In this document: positions 34,162 through 43,417 of the stretch, in pieces
Numbering within the stretch: the first letter of the stretch is position 1
Layout of the letters: each line of letters begins with the position of its first letter
Assembly (NCBI RefSeq): GCF_947494875.1
Contig: NZ_CANLWM010000008.1
Span: 186,001-250,000, forward strand
Direction of reading: 5' to 3'
DNA length: 64,000 nt
From: an uncultured Williamsia sp.
Lineage (GTDB): Bacteria; Actinomycetota; Actinomycetes; Mycobacteriales; Mycobacteriaceae
Notes under the pieces: model-generated
Database searches by the model: none
The model's input: the letters and a program-made list of their open reading frames with translations, nothing else
What the model was told of the DNA's origin: nothing
Made by a program: the position numbers and the translations under genes

Positions 34162-35160
34162 TCAGAGGAGCCGGGTCGCGAGTTCCGTCGCCCAGTACGT
34201 CAGGACGATGGAGGCGCCGGCGCGGCGGATGGAGGTGACCGACTCGACGATCGCGGCGTCGCGGTCGATCCAGCCGCGTTCGGCAGCGGCGGTGATCATC
34301 GCGTACTCCCCCGAGATCTGATACGCCGCGACGGGCACGTCGACGACGTTCGCCACGTCACGAACGATGTCGAGGTAACTCATCGCCGGCTTCACCATGA
34401 CGATGTCGGCGCCCTCGGCGAGGTCGAGTTCCAACTCGCGCATCGCCTCGCCGCGGTTCGCCGTGTCCTGCTGGTAGGTCCGGCGATCACCCTGGAGTGT
34501 GCTCGCGACCGCCTCGCGGAACGGTCCGTAGAACGCCGACGCGTACTTGGCGGTGTAGGCGAGGATCCCGGTGTCGAGGAAGCCGGCACCGTCGAGGCCC
34601 GCGCGGATGGCACCGACCTGGCCGTCCATCATCCCGCTCGGACCGAGCAGGTGGGCGCCGGCCTGCGCCTGCGCGACCGCCATCGACACGTACCGCTCCA
34701 CGGAGGCGTCGTTGTCGACGCGACCGTGGTCGTCGAGGACGCCGCAGTGCCCGTGATCGGTGAACTCGTCGAGGCACGTGTCGGCCATGAGGACCGTGGT
34801 GTCACCGAGATCGTCGCGCAGGGTGCGCAACGCGCGGTTGAGGATGCCGTCGGGATCGTCGGCGCCGGACCCGACACCGTCCTTGTCCTCAGGCTTCGGG
34901 ACGCCGAAGAGCATGATGCCGCCGACACCCGCACCGACCGCCTCGGCAGCGGCGGTGCGCAACGACTCCACCGTGTGCTGCACGACGCCCGGCATCGACG
35001 AGATCGGCTGCGGCGCATCGATGCCGTCGGCGACGAACACCGGCAGCACCAGGTGCCGCGGCTCCACCGACGTCTCCGCCACCAGCCGACGCATCGCCGG
35101 GGACGTCCGCAGCCGTCGGGGACGAATGTCCCCGACCGGTCGGATCAGGCTGCCCGACAC
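34162..35160 (-). CDS. hemB: Porphobilinogen synthase HemB
   Basis: 332 aa; condenses two 5-aminolevulinate molecules to porphobilinogen. The Schiff-base lysine is in MVKPAMSYLDIV, the second active-site lysine in YTAKYASAFYGPFREA, and the metal-site segment reads DTCLDEFTDHGHCGVL, with Asp in place of one of the Cys residues found in the strict zinc enzymes. GTG 35160 (MSGSLIRPVGD) lies five bases after the cobA/hemD stop; the frame is open upstream but overlaps that gene. Last pathway gene of rex-hemA-hemC-hemD-hemB. Confidence 0.95.
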   Translation of the reverse strand: MSGSLIRPVGDIRPRRLRTSPAMRRLVAETSVEPRHLVLPVFVADGIDAPQPISSMPGVVQHTVESLRTAAAEAVGAGVGGIMLFGVPKPEDKDGVGSGADDPDGILNRALRTLRDDLGDTTVLMADTCLDEFTDHGHCGVLDDHGRVDNDASVERYVSMAVAQAQAGAHLLGPSGMMDGQVGAIRAGLDGAGFLDTGILAYTAKYASAFYGPFREAVASTLQGDRRTYQQDTANRGEAMRELELDLAEGADIVMVKPAMSYLDIVRDVANVVDVPVAAYQISGEYAMITAAAERGWIDRDAAIVESVTSIRRAGASIVLTYWATELATRLL

Positions 35161-35165
35161 CGGGA

Positions 35166-36749
35166 TCAGGACGACCGCGAGGTCCGGCGGGCCTTCTTGC
35201 GCGGCGGGGGCAGCGCACCCTCGGCCCGCAGACGCGCGGCATGCTCGGCCAGTGCGTCGACGAGATCGGGCACGGACGCGTTCTCCGGCTGCACGTCGAC
35301 CCGGAGACCGAACTCCGTTGCCGTCTCGGCGGTCTTGGGTCCGATGCACGCGACGATGGTGCGCGCGTGGGGCTTGCCGGCGATGCCGACGAGGTTTCGG
35401 ACCGTCGAGCTCGAGGTGAAGCAGACCGCGTCGAACCCGCCGGTCTTGATCATCTCGCGCGTCGTCGCCGGCGGCGGGGCCGCCCGGACGGTGCGGTAGG
35501 CGGTCACGTCGTCGATCTCCCAGCCGCGGTCACGCAGACCCTCGGAGAGGGTCTCGGTGGCGATGTCGGCGCGCGGCAACAGGATCCGGTTCACCGGGTC
35601 GAAGACGTCGTCGTAGGGCGGGAAGTCGTCGAGCAGACCGAGCGACGACTGCTCGCCGGACGGGATCAGCTCGGGCTCGATGCCGAAGGTGCGGACCTTG
35701 GCGGCGGTGGCGTCACCGACACAGGCGATCTTGACGCCGCTGAACGCGCGGGCGTCGAGACCGAACTCGGCGAACTTGTCCCACACCGCGCGGACCGCGT
35801 TGGTGGAGGTGAAGACGACCCACTGGTAGCGGCCGTCGACCAGTCCCTTCACCGCGCGCTCCATCTGCGCGGGGCTGCGCGGCGGCTCGACGGCGATGGT
35901 CGGGACCTCCATCGGGATGGCGCCGTGGGTGACGAGACGATCGCTCATCTCGCCGGCCTGATCCTTGGTGCGCGGCACCAGCACGGTCCAGCCGTACAGC
36001 GCCCGCGACTCCCACCAGTTCAGCTTGCCGCGCTGGCTCACCACCTTGCCGACGGTGACGACCAGCGAGCCCTGCAGGCCGGCGGCGGAGTCGTTGAGTG
36101 TCGCGAGGGTGGCCTCGACGGTCCGCTGCTGGCACGTGGTGCCGTTGACCGTGACGGCGACCGGCGTCTGCGCGGCCAGACCGTGTTCGGTCAGCGCACT
36201 CGCGGCCTCGGCGAGGTGCGCGGAGGTCGCGTGCAGCACCAACGGCCCGGGGGCGGCGGCCAGGGCGGCCCAGTCGACCTCGCCCCGCACGTCGGCCTCG
36301 GTGTGGCCGGATCCCAGGGGCATGCCGGCGTAGCTCGGGACCGCGGCCGCGGCGGGCAGGCCGGGGATGACCTCGAACGGCACCGACGTGCGCGCGATCG
36401 CCGACACCTCGGTGAGCACGGAGTCGGTGGTCAGCGGGTCGCCCGCGACGAGGCGCACGACGTCGTCGCCGGCCTTGGCCGCGGCGACCAGGGTCTTGGC
36501 GACCTCGCCGGGGTCGCCCAGCGCGGGGCGGACCCGCGCGGTGTCGTCGGCGTCGGTGTCGGCCGGCTCGGTGACCGGGGCGTCGACGCCGACCATCTCG
36601 AGCACGCCCGTGGGCACGTCAGGGTCGACGAAGACGGTGGTCGCGGCGGCGAGCGCGTCACGCGCGCGGACCGTGAGCAGAGCGGGGTTCCCGGGGCCCG
36701 ATCCGACGAACAGGATCCGGCCAGGGCTTGCCTTCTTGGTGCGGCTCAT
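35166..36749 (-). CDS. hemD: Fused uroporphyrinogen-III C-methyltransferase / uroporphyrinogen-III synthase (CobA-HemD)
   Basis: 527 aa. The N-terminal part (about 10-245) is a tetrapyrrole methylase (VGSGPGNPALLTVRARDAL; AGMPLGSGHTEADVRGEVDW); the C-terminal part (about 260-510) is a HemD domain (VFTSTNAVRAVWDKFAEFG; CFTSSSTVRNLVGI). HemD closes the ring to uroporphyrinogen III; a CobA domain would start siroheme/B12 synthesis. The methylase half diverges from classic SUMT signatures and could be degenerate. ATG 36749 has AGGA 11 bases upstream; GTG 36758 is too close to it. The 45-bp gap after hemC contains a 6-bp hairpin (gacccc/ggggtc, 36765-36780). Confidence 0.93.
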   Translation of the reverse strand: MSRTKKASPGRILFVGSGPGNPALLTVRARDALAAATTVFVDPDVPTGVLEMVGVDAPVTEPADTDADDTARVRPALGDPGEVAKTLVAAAKAGDDVVRLVAGDPLTTDSVLTEVSAIARTSVPFEVIPGLPAAAAVPSYAGMPLGSGHTEADVRGEVDWAALAAAPGPLVLHATSAHLAEAASALTEHGLAAQTPVAVTVNGTTCQQRTVEATLATLNDSAAGLQGSLVVTVGKVVSQRGKLNWWESRALYGWTVLVPRTKDQAGEMSDRLVTHGAIPMEVPTIAVEPPRSPAQMERAVKGLVDGRYQWVVFTSTNAVRAVWDKFAEFGLDARAFSGVKIACVGDATAAKVRTFGIEPELIPSGEQSSLGLLDDFPPYDDVFDPVNRILLPRADIATETLSEGLRDRGWEIDDVTAYRTVRAAPPPATTREMIKTGGFDAVCFTSSSTVRNLVGIAGKPHARTIVACIGPKTAETATEFGLRVDVQPENASVPDLVDALAEHAARLRAEGALPPPRKKARRTSRSS

Positions 36750-36794
36750 GCGGTGCACTCTCCTGACCCCTTCTGGGGTCGTCCGAGGTGGCTG

Positions 36795-37730
36795 CTAGTC
36801 GCGCATGACCTCGGCGGCCCCGCGATCCAGCAGTTCTGCGGCGAGTTCCCGACCGAGTTCGACCGCGCGTGCGACCGGTCCGACCACGGAGGCGCGGATC
36901 TCGTCGGATCCGTCCAGCGCGGCCACACCCGCCCGCAGCGACAGCTCGTCGACGACGCGCCCGTCGTCGTCGAGCGACTCCACCACCTCCGCGATCGCGC
37001 CGACCGGCGCGGTGCACCCGGCCTCGAGGGCCGCCAGCACCGACCGTTCCGCGTCGACCGTGGCCCGGGATGGGGCGTCGTCGAGCTCGGCGAGAATGCT
37101 CACCAGTTCGGCATCGTCGGAGCGGCACTCGATCGCGAGTGCGCCCTGAGCAGGCGCGGGAAGCAGCACGACCGGGTCGAATGCCTCGGTCACCTCGTCT
37201 TCGCGACCGATGCGGACCAACCCGGCTCGGGCCACCACCACTGCGTCGAGTTCGCCGCCGGCGACTTTGCCCAACCGAGTGTCCAGGTTGCCTCGTAGGG
37301 GGCGGATTTCCAAACCCAGACCCAGTGCGTTAAGCTGCGCGACCCGTCGCGGCGCCGAGGTGCCGACGGTGGAGCCCGGCGGGAGTTCGCCGAGCACCCG
37401 GCCACCGGCCGCGACCAGCGCGTCCCGAGAGTCCGCCCGCAGCGGCACGGCCGCGATGGTGAGGCCCTCCTCCGGCGCGGTCGGCAGGTCCTTGTAGCTG
37501 TGCACCGCGACGTCGATCTCGTCGTTGTGCAGGGCGGTGCGGATGGCGGTCGTGAACACGCCGACGCCGATCTTCTCGACCGGCTCGGCCGACAGATCAC
37601 CGGCGGTCGTGATGACGACCAGCTCCGCGTCGTGGCCGGCTTCGATCAGCGCGTCCCGCACGTCCCCGGACTGCGTGCGTGCCAACAGCGACCCGCGTGT
37701 GCCGATCCGGATGGTCTTCCGAGCGGTCAC
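36795..37730 (-). CDS. hemC: Hydroxymethylbilane synthase HemC
   Basis: 311 aa; polymerises four porphobilinogens on a dipyrromethane cofactor. The cofactor Cys lies in [17 protein letters not shown]. The N-terminal [17 protein letters not shown], the [13 protein letters not shown] loop and the Arg-rich [11 protein letters not shown] segment are conserved. GTG 37730 overlaps the hemA stop by four bases. Confidence 0.96.
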   Translation of the reverse strand: MTARKTIRIGTRGSLLARTQSGDVRDALIEAGHDAELVVITTAGDLSAEPVEKIGVGVFTTAIRTALHNDEIDVAVHSYKDLPTAPEEGLTIAAVPLRADSRDALVAAGGRVLGELPPGSTVGTSAPRRVAQLNALGLGLEIRPLRGNLDTRLGKVAGGELDAVVVARAGLVRIGREDEVTEAFDPVVLLPAPAQGALAIECRSDDAELVSILAELDDAPSRATVDAERSVLAALEAGCTAPVGAIAEVVESLDDDGRVVDELSLRAGVAALDGSDEIRASVVGPVARAVELGRELAAELLDRGAAEVMRD

Positions 37731-39100
37731 CGGGCTCCCCGGGCGACGGGCGTGTCGCCGGAGTCGCCGACGGTCAGGCCGGTCTCGGGCGCCGAGACCG
37801 ACTCCGCCGCACCGGGGGTCAGCTCGAACAGCTCCCGTAGCGCCTCGGCGTAGTGGTCGCCGTTCGGGGTCGACGCGAGCTGCTTCACGCGCACCGTCGG
37901 CGCATGCAGGAGCTTGTCCACGACACGGCGGACGGCCTTGGCGACCTCGTCGCGCTGCGGCTCGTCGAGCCCGGGCAGACGGGTCTCCAGCCGCAGGATC
38001 TCGGCCTCGACCATCTCCGCGGCGCGCTGACGCAGGGCGGTGACGGTCGGGGTGACCTCGGCCTGTCGCTGGTGGGCGAGGTACTCGGCCAGCTCGCCGG
38101 CGACGATGTCGCGGGCGGCCGCGGCGTCGTCGGCGGCGGCCTGGGTGGCGGGCGTCCCGCGGAGGCTCTCGATGTCGACGACGTGCACGCCGGGCAGTCG
38201 TGCCGCGGCGGGGTCGACGTTGCGGGGCAGGCCGAGGTCGCAGATGACCAGTGGCGTCGACCGGGTACGGCGGGCCAGCGCAGAGTGGATCTCGCCCACG
38301 CTCACCACCGCGCCGACGGCGCCGGTGCAGCTGACGAGGAGGTCGGCGTCGGCGACGGCGTCGGCCAGGTCGGCGAGATCGACCGCCCGGGCAGACACAC
38401 CCTGGTGGGCCTGTACCGACTCAGCGAGGTGCTGCGCCTTCTCGGCGGTGCGGTTGACGACGGCGAGGTCGGTGACACCCTCGCGGGCGAGGTGGGCGGC
38501 GGCGAGGCCACCCATCGCGCCGGCGCCGAGGACGACGGCCGACTGCAGGACGGTGTCGCCGTCGGCGGAGAGCAGGCCGCGGGCGCGGTCGACGGCGACG
38601 GACACGACGGACGCGCCGGCGCGGTCGATCCCGGTCTCGCTGTGCACGCGCTTGCCGACGCGCAGCGCCTGCTGGGCCAGTTCGTGCAGGACCCGACCGG
38701 CCGACGAGTGCTCGTCGGCGCTGGCGTAGGCGGCGCGGATCTGGCCGAGGATCTGCTGCTCGCCGACGACGAGCGAGTCGAGCCCGGCGGCGACCGTGAA
38801 CAGGTGCTCGACGGCGGCCTCGGAGTAGCGGACGTAGGCGTGGCGGGTCATCTCGGTGACGCTCATGCCGGAGTGCTCGCCGAGCACGTCACCGACCGCC
38901 TCCAGGGCGGGGTGGAACGCGTCGACGACGGCGTAGACCTCGACGCGGTTGCAGGTGGACACCACCATCGCCTCGGAGATCTGCGGGACACGCAGCAGTC
39001 GCTCGACCAGCTTGGGCCGGTCGGCGTCGGAGACGGCCAACCGCTCGAGCACCGGCACCGGTGCACTGCGATGGGACACGCCGAACAGGAAGACGCTCAC
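37727..39100 (-). CDS. hemA: Glutamyl-tRNA reductase HemA
   Basis: 457 aa; reduces glutamyl-tRNA(Glu) to glutamate-1-semialdehyde, the first committed and usually regulated step of C5 heme synthesis. The catalytic Cys50 lies in [13 protein letters not shown]; the NADPH domain has [20 protein letters not shown], and a C-terminal dimerisation helix follows. GTG 39100 overlaps the rex stop by four bases, so HemA translation is tied to rex. The C-terminal 30 residues are variable. Confidence 0.96.
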   Translation of the reverse strand: MSVFLFGVSHRSAPVPVLERLAVSDADRPKLVERLLRVPQISEAMVVSTCNRVEVYAVVDAFHPALEAVGDVLGEHSGMSVTEMTRHAYVRYSEAAVEHLFTVAAGLDSLVVGEQQILGQIRAAYASADEHSSAGRVLHELAQQALRVGKRVHSETGIDRAGASVVSVAVDRARGLLSADGDTVLQSAVVLGAGAMGGLAAAHLAREGVTDLAVVNRTAEKAQHLAESVQAHQGVSARAVDLADLADAVADADLLVSCTGAVGAVVSVGEIHSALARRTRSTPLVICDLGLPRNVDPAAARLPGVHVVDIESLRGTPATQAAADDAAAARDIVAGELAEYLAHQRQAEVTPTVTALRQRAAEMVEAEILRLETRLPGLDEPQRDEVAKAVRRVVDKLLHAPTVRVKQLASTPNGDHYAEALRELFELTPGAAESVSAPETGLTVGDSGDTPVARGAR

Positions 39101-39834
39101 ACGCTCACCTTCTCCCCGCAGTCGTCGCGGGAATCGATCCGGCCCCCGGACGACGACGGGTCGACCGCGTCGCGGGAGGCGTTGAACGAGAGCACCTGCA
39201 GTTCCAGAGCCAGGTCCACCGGGCGCACGTGCACGCTCGGCGGCGTGCGCAGCGTCACGGTGCTGACGTTGAGGAGCTGGCGGATGCCGGCGCGGACGAA
39301 GGCGTCGCAGGTCGTCTGCGCGAGCGAGTCGGGCGTGGCGATGACCGCCACGTCCACATCACGTTCCGCGCACTGCCGCGCCAGGTCCGACATCGGTGCC
39401 ACGGTGATGTCAACGGCCTCCGACCGGAAACCCGTACCCACCACCGCCGGATCAGTGTCGAACATCGCAACCACACGGAACCCGCGGCCGAAACCGGTGT
39501 GCGCGATCAGCGCGCGACCGAGGAGGCCGGCCCCGGCGAGCGCGACGTTGTGGGTGTCCGAGGTGCGCAGTGCCCGCGAGATCCGGGCCGTCAGACGCGC
39601 GACGTCGTACCCGACGCCGCGGACACCGTTGGCGCCGACGTGCGACAGGTCCTTGCGCAGGATCGCCGGGTTCACGCCGGCGGCGGTCGCGAGCTGACCG
39701 CTGGAGGTGACGACGGCACCGTTCTCGCTGAGAGTGCGCAGGACGTGCAGGTAGGTGGCCAGGCGCGCGACGGACGCGGCGGGGATGTGTCCGGTGGGAT
39801 CGGTGTCCGGGGACGACTGCGGACCTCGCATCAT
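39097..39834 (-). CDS. rex: Redox-sensing transcriptional repressor Rex
   Basis: 245 aa. Winged-helix N-terminus ([14 protein letters not shown] ... [15 protein letters not shown]) and a Rossmann NAD(H)-binding domain ([19 protein letters not shown]) define Rex, which releases its operator when NADH is high. ATG 39834 has GGAGG at 39844-39840 (5-base spacing); the next ATG is 39831. First gene of rex-hemA-hemC-hemD-hemB, an order also known from Streptomyces (rex-hemACD). A matching operator lies 72 bases upstream. M. tuberculosis lacks rex at this locus, so its presence helps separate this genome from mycobacteria. Confidence 0.95.
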   Translation of the reverse strand: MMRGPQSSPDTDPTGHIPAASVARLATYLHVLRTLSENGAVVTSSGQLATAAGVNPAILRKDLSHVGANGVRGVGYDVARLTARISRALRTSDTHNVALAGAGLLGRALIAHTGFGRGFRVVAMFDTDPAVVGTGFRSEAVDITVAPMSDLARQCAERDVDVAVIATPDSLAQTTCDAFVRAGIRQLLNVSTVTLRTPPSVHVRPVDLALELQVLSFNASRDAVDPSSSGGRIDSRDDCGEKVSV

Positions 39835-39905
39835 CGTCACCTCCGGCGTCGACCCGTGCGCGCGACGCGCCGGGTGAGAGCATTCGACAGTCGAGGGTAT
39901 ACCGC

Positions 39906-39923
39906 TTGTGAACACGTTCACAA
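39906..39923. promoter_or_regulatory. Rex operator (ROP) upstream of rex-hemA
   Basis: TTGTGAA-CACG-TTCACAA at 39906-39923, a perfect match to the actinobacterial Rex operator TTGTGAA-N4-TTCACAA, 72 bases before the rex start and between rex and the upstream glutaredoxin gene. Flanking bases extend the symmetry (ccgc/gcgg). It implies Rex autoregulation and NADH/NAD control of the heme operon. Confidence 0.9.
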
Positions 39924-39931
39924 AGCGGCTC

Positions 39932-40180
39932 TCACCTGGCGCGGAGGTCCGCGCGCAGGCGGGCCTCGTCGACGTCGCCGTAGCTGTGCTCGACACCGTC
40001 GAGCAGGACCACCGGGAGCCGGTCCCCGAACTCCGCGCGCAGTTCCGGATCGTCGGCGGCGGCCTCGTCGACGTCGACGACGGACAGCTGCACGGCATGG
40101 TCGGAACACAGGGGTTCGAGATCGGCGAGGGCACGGGCGCACGCCGAACAGCCGGCGCGGGTGAGCAGGGTGACGACCAC
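39932..40180 (-). CDS. Glutaredoxin-like thiol-disulfide protein
   Basis: 82 aa, thioredoxin fold with redox motif CSAC (Cys10 and Cys13) in [15 protein letters not shown], conserved cis-Pro in RLPVVLLDG and a C-terminal helix. This family (Rv0508-like, DUF836) may act as a mycothiol-linked redoxin. GTG 40180 has GGGAGG about nine bases upstream; the much longer open frame is shadow sequence. It is followed by the Rex operator and the rex-hem operon on the same strand. Confidence 0.88.
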   Translation of the reverse strand: MVVTLLTRAGCSACARALADLEPLCSDHAVQLSVVDVDEAAADDPELRAEFGDRLPVVLLDGVEHSYGDVDEARLRADLRAR

Positions 40181-40273
40181 GCCGTCGATCCTCCCACCGG
40201 CGCGGCACGGCGGATCAGGGCCCCAGGGGCCGACGACTACTCTGGGAGACCCGCACCACCAGGAGGCGATTCG

Positions 40274-41332
40274 GTGAGCGACACGCCCGGCGAGAACGAT
40301 CGCGACCGGTCGTCGACACAGGGGCCGTCGGCCCCCGACGACGACCGCGACGCCGGCGGCACCGTCAGCAACTGGATCTCCTCGCGCGCCGTGCGCACCG
40401 CCCAGTCGGGACGCGTCGGACGGTTCCGCCAGTCGGCCGCCGAGCTGCGGCACTCGCTCGCCGGTGAGGCCAGCGCGCAGGCCGCCTACGCCACGCTGCA
40501 GGAGCGTGGTCGCGTCGACGCCGACCACCTCGACGACGAGCCGGGCACCCCCACCGACGTCCCGCCGGACCTCACCGCGGCCGCCTTCTTCGACGTCGAC
40601 AACACGCTCGTGCAGGGCGCGTCGATCGTGCACTTCGCCCGGGGCCTCGCGGCCCGCGACTACTTCTCCTACCGCGACATGGCCGAGTTCGCCTGGGCCC
40701 AGGCGAAGTTCCGGATCAGCGGTCGGGAGAACGCCGACGACGTCGCGTCCGGTCGGGAGAAGGCACTCAGTTTCATCGCCGGTCGGTCCACCGAGGAACT
40801 GGTCCGGCTCGGCGAGGAGATCTTCGACGAGGTGATCGCCGACAAGATCTGGCCCGGCACACGGACTCTCGCGCAGATGCACCTCGATGCCGGGCAGCAG
40901 GTGTGGCTCGTGACCGCCACCCCCGTCGAACTGGCGCAGACCATCGCCGACCGCCTCGGGCTCACCGGCGCGCTCGGCACCGTCGCCGAGAGCGTCGACG
41001 GGAAGTTCACCGGGCGGCTCGTCGGCGACATCCTCCACGGCCTGGGCAAGGCGCACGCCGTGCGCAGCCTCGCCATCCGGGAGGGCCTGAACCTCAAGCG
41101 CTGCACCGCCTACTCCGACTCCCACAACGACGTCCCGATGCTCTCGCTGTGCGGCACCGCCGTCGCGATCAACCCCGACGCCGACCTCCGCGACGTCGCC
41201 CGCGTCCGCGGCTGGGAGATCCGCGACTACCGCACCGCCCGCAAGGCCGCGAAGATCGGCCTGCCCACCGCGGTCCTCCTCGGCGCCGCCGGCGGTGGCG
41301 CAGTCGCCGCGGCCCGTCGTTTCCGCGACTGA
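40274..41332 (+). CDS. HAD-family phosphatase, SerB1-like, with C-terminal membrane tail
   Basis: 352 aa. A disordered N-terminus (about 1-100) precedes a HAD domain with motif I FFDVDNT (Asp107/Asp109), motif II WLVTATP, a conserved Lys in [10 protein letters not shown] and motif [14 protein letters not shown]. The last residues form a TM-like helix ([22 protein letters not shown]). It matches mycobacterial SerB1 (Rv0505c), a phosphoserine-phosphatase homologue of uncertain substrate; the membrane tail suggests a lipid-linked phosphate. GTG 40274 has aggagg at 40261-40266. Confidence 0.9.
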   Translation: MSDTPGENDRDRSSTQGPSAPDDDRDAGGTVSNWISSRAVRTAQSGRVGRFRQSAAELRHSLAGEASAQAAYATLQERGRVDADHLDDEPGTPTDVPPDLTAAAFFDVDNTLVQGASIVHFARGLAARDYFSYRDMAEFAWAQAKFRISGRENADDVASGREKALSFIAGRSTEELVRLGEEIFDEVIADKIWPGTRTLAQMHLDAGQQVWLVTATPVELAQTIADRLGLTGALGTVAESVDGKFTGRLVGDILHGLGKAHAVRSLAIREGLNLKRCTAYSDSHNDVPMLSLCGTAVAINPDADLRDVARVRGWEIRDYRTARKAAKIGLPTAVLLGAAGGGAVAAARRFRD

Positions 41333-41479
41333 ATCCCGGTACACCCGCGCACCGTCCACCACCCGCACCGACGAGGATGGGCGCGTGCGTCGTGCACAGG
41401 TCGGCACTCATCGGTGTCGGTTGTGGACAGAGCCGCCCTGGCCCTCGAATGCGTCCCTCCCTCGCCCGATGCTGTCGTC

Positions 41480-42157
41480 ATGCGAGACGCCGGGGTCGTG
41501 ACGTGGGATGAGCTGATCGCGCAGGGTCAGACGCAGGCCGACGTGCGACGGGCGGTGGCGGACGGGATACTGGTCCGGCTCCGTCGTGGCTGGTACGCCC
41601 GGTCCGACGCGGACGCTCGCGTCGTCGAGGCGGTGAGACGCGGCGGCGTCCTCAGCTGTGTGTCCGCGCTTCGGTACCGCGGGGTCTGGGTGCCCGGACG
41701 CTCCGACGACGTCCACGCTCGGGCGGGAACGAGCCGTGACCGCACCGGGCGCTTCTGTTCCCGACACGGCAGACCCGAGTCGGTGACTGGACCCGTCGAC
41801 GAGATCCCGATCGCCCTGCGCCACGCGGCCCGCTGTCTCGACGCGGAGGGACTCATCGTGGTGTGCGACTCGATCGTGAACGGCGAACACGTCACGCCCG
41901 ACGACCTCGCCTCGATCCTGCGCGACACACCGGTGGCCGTCCGCGCACTGCTCGGCCGGTGCGACGGCTCGGCGCAGTCGGGGACGGAATCGATGGTCCG
42001 ACTCCGTCTGCGCGCCAGGAACATCCCCGTGCGGACCCAGGTGGTGATACCTCGGGTCGGGATCGTCGACATGGTCGTGGGCGACCGGTTGATCATCGAG
42101 ACCGACGGCGAGCGCTACCACTCCGGTGTGCGGGTTGTGGACGATCAGCCGAAGTAG
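41480..42157 (+). pseudogene. AbiEi-like/DUF559 (Vsr-type nuclease) gene, 3' truncated
   Basis: Remaining product about 225 aa. The N-terminal part (DVRRAVADGILVRLRRGWYARSDADARVVEAVRRGGVLSCVSALRYRG, positions given in part) matches the winged-helix of AbiEi-like proteins; the C-terminal part starts a DUF559 fold (SGTESMVRLRLRARNIPVRT; MVVGDRLIIETDG). It stops right after DGERYHSG, losing the rest of the nuclease fold, where the convergent acyltransferase gene begins (13-base overlap). A paralogue at 51448-52263 keeps the missing C-terminus. ATG 41480 aligns with the paralogue start; GTG 41414 is an alternative. Probably inactive. Confidence 0.72.
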
Positions 42158-43302
42158 ACCGAGCCGCGACGGCTGAGCATGCGGAAGAGGGTCTGTTGGA
42201 TCTCTTCGCGGACGTGGTCGGTGAGGTCGAAGACGACCATGGGGTCGTCGGCGGCCTGCTCGTCGTAGCGGTTGGTCTCGATGGGCTTGCCGAAGTGGAT
42301 GTGCCACTTGGCGGGCAGCGGGACCAGGCCGAGGGGGCCGAGCAACGGGAACGTCGGGGTGATCGGCAGGTACGGCAGCCCGATCATCCGGGCGATCGGC
42401 TTCAGGTCGCTGAGCATCGGGTAGATCTCCTCGGACCCGACGATCGAGACCGGCACGATCGGCACGGCGGTGCGCAGGGCGGTCGTCACGAACCCACCGC
42501 GACCGAACCGCTGCAGCTTGTAGCGGTCGCGGTAGAGCTTGCCGACGCCCTTGAAGCCCTCCGGCCACACGGCGGTCAGCTCCCCCGACCGCAGGAGCCG
42601 CTCGGCGTCGGCGGTGCACGCCAACGTCGAGCCGGTGCGCCGCGACAGGGCGCCGATGAACGGCGACTCCAGGGCGAGGTCGGCGGCGAGCATCCGGAGG
42701 AAGCGCTTGCGCGGGTGGTGGTCGTGCACGGCGACCGACAGCATCAGCGCGTCGACGGGAATGGTGCCCGCGTGGTTCGCGACGAGCAGCGCCCCACCCT
42801 CGGTGGGCAGGTTCTCGATGCCGGTGACCTCGACGCGGAACCACTTGTCGAAGAAGACCCGCATCGCGGGCAGGAAGACGTTCTCGGTGAAGTGGCGATC
42901 GAAGCCGAAGTCGTCGATCTCGTAGTCACCGGTGAGTCGCTCGCGCAGGTACCCGGCGCTCGACACGACCGTGTCCGCGACGGCTGAACGGATTCCCCCG
43001 AGGTTGAACAGCGGGCTGCCGGTGCGCTGAACGGGCAGACCCGACTCGTCGATGCGCGGCACGACGTCCGCGCTGATCGGGTGCACGTCCGCGTCGTCGA
43101 AACCGTCGGTGTTGGGATGGCCGAGGGAGTCGTCGGGAGCGGGCACCGGTCGCGGCGCCATGCGGCGCGTGGGGTCCGGTCCGGATCGCTGCTGGGACGG
43201 GTGCCGACGGCGCCCGGCGTCCGACGGGGACGTCGGCGGCGACGCGTACAGCTGGATCACCTTCGCGGTGCGAGAGTTCGGTGCGTTGTTGCTCTTTGCC
43301 AC
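42145..43302 (-). CDS. Lysophospholipid acyltransferase-family protein (Rv0502-like)
   Basis: 385 aa. The acyltransferase block I is NHAGTIPVDALM, followed by ADLALESPFIGALSRRTGS, the WPEGFKGVGKLYRDRYKLQRFGRGG block and PIVPVSIVGSEEIYPML. This is the LPLAT-like family that acylates a membrane lipid; the acceptor is unknown. A disordered N-terminal region of about 120 residues precedes it. The start is uncertain: GTG 43302 follows AGGGG by seven bases, while GTG 43308 and GTG 43356 are also in frame. It lies downstream of the epimerase-like gene, as Rv0502 follows Rv0501. Confidence 0.86.
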   Translation of the reverse strand: MAKSNNAPNSRTAKVIQLYASPPTSPSDAGRRRHPSQQRSGPDPTRRMAPRPVPAPDDSLGHPNTDGFDDADVHPISADVVPRIDESGLPVQRTGSPLFNLGGIRSAVADTVVSSAGYLRERLTGDYEIDDFGFDRHFTENVFLPAMRVFFDKWFRVEVTGIENLPTEGGALLVANHAGTIPVDALMLSVAVHDHHPRKRFLRMLAADLALESPFIGALSRRTGSTLACTADAERLLRSGELTAVWPEGFKGVGKLYRDRYKLQRFGRGGFVTTALRTAVPIVPVSIVGSEEIYPMLSDLKPIARMIGLPYLPITPTFPLLGPLGLVPLPAKWHIHFGKPIETNRYDEQAADDPMVVFDLTDHVREEIQQTLFRMLSRRGSVYFG

Positions 43303-43417
43303 CGTCACACCCCTGCCGACACCATCGTCCCCCAGTTGTTCCTTGTCCCCCGACACGTGCGCGTCCAGTGTAGGAGGTGTCCCCCACTCCCGCCGTACAC
43401 GGCACGGAATGCGACGT

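Noticed and set aside
35241-37298. 685-codon plus-strand frame across hemD and hemC
   Set aside because: Antisense to two well-identified heme genes; no domain and no RBS.
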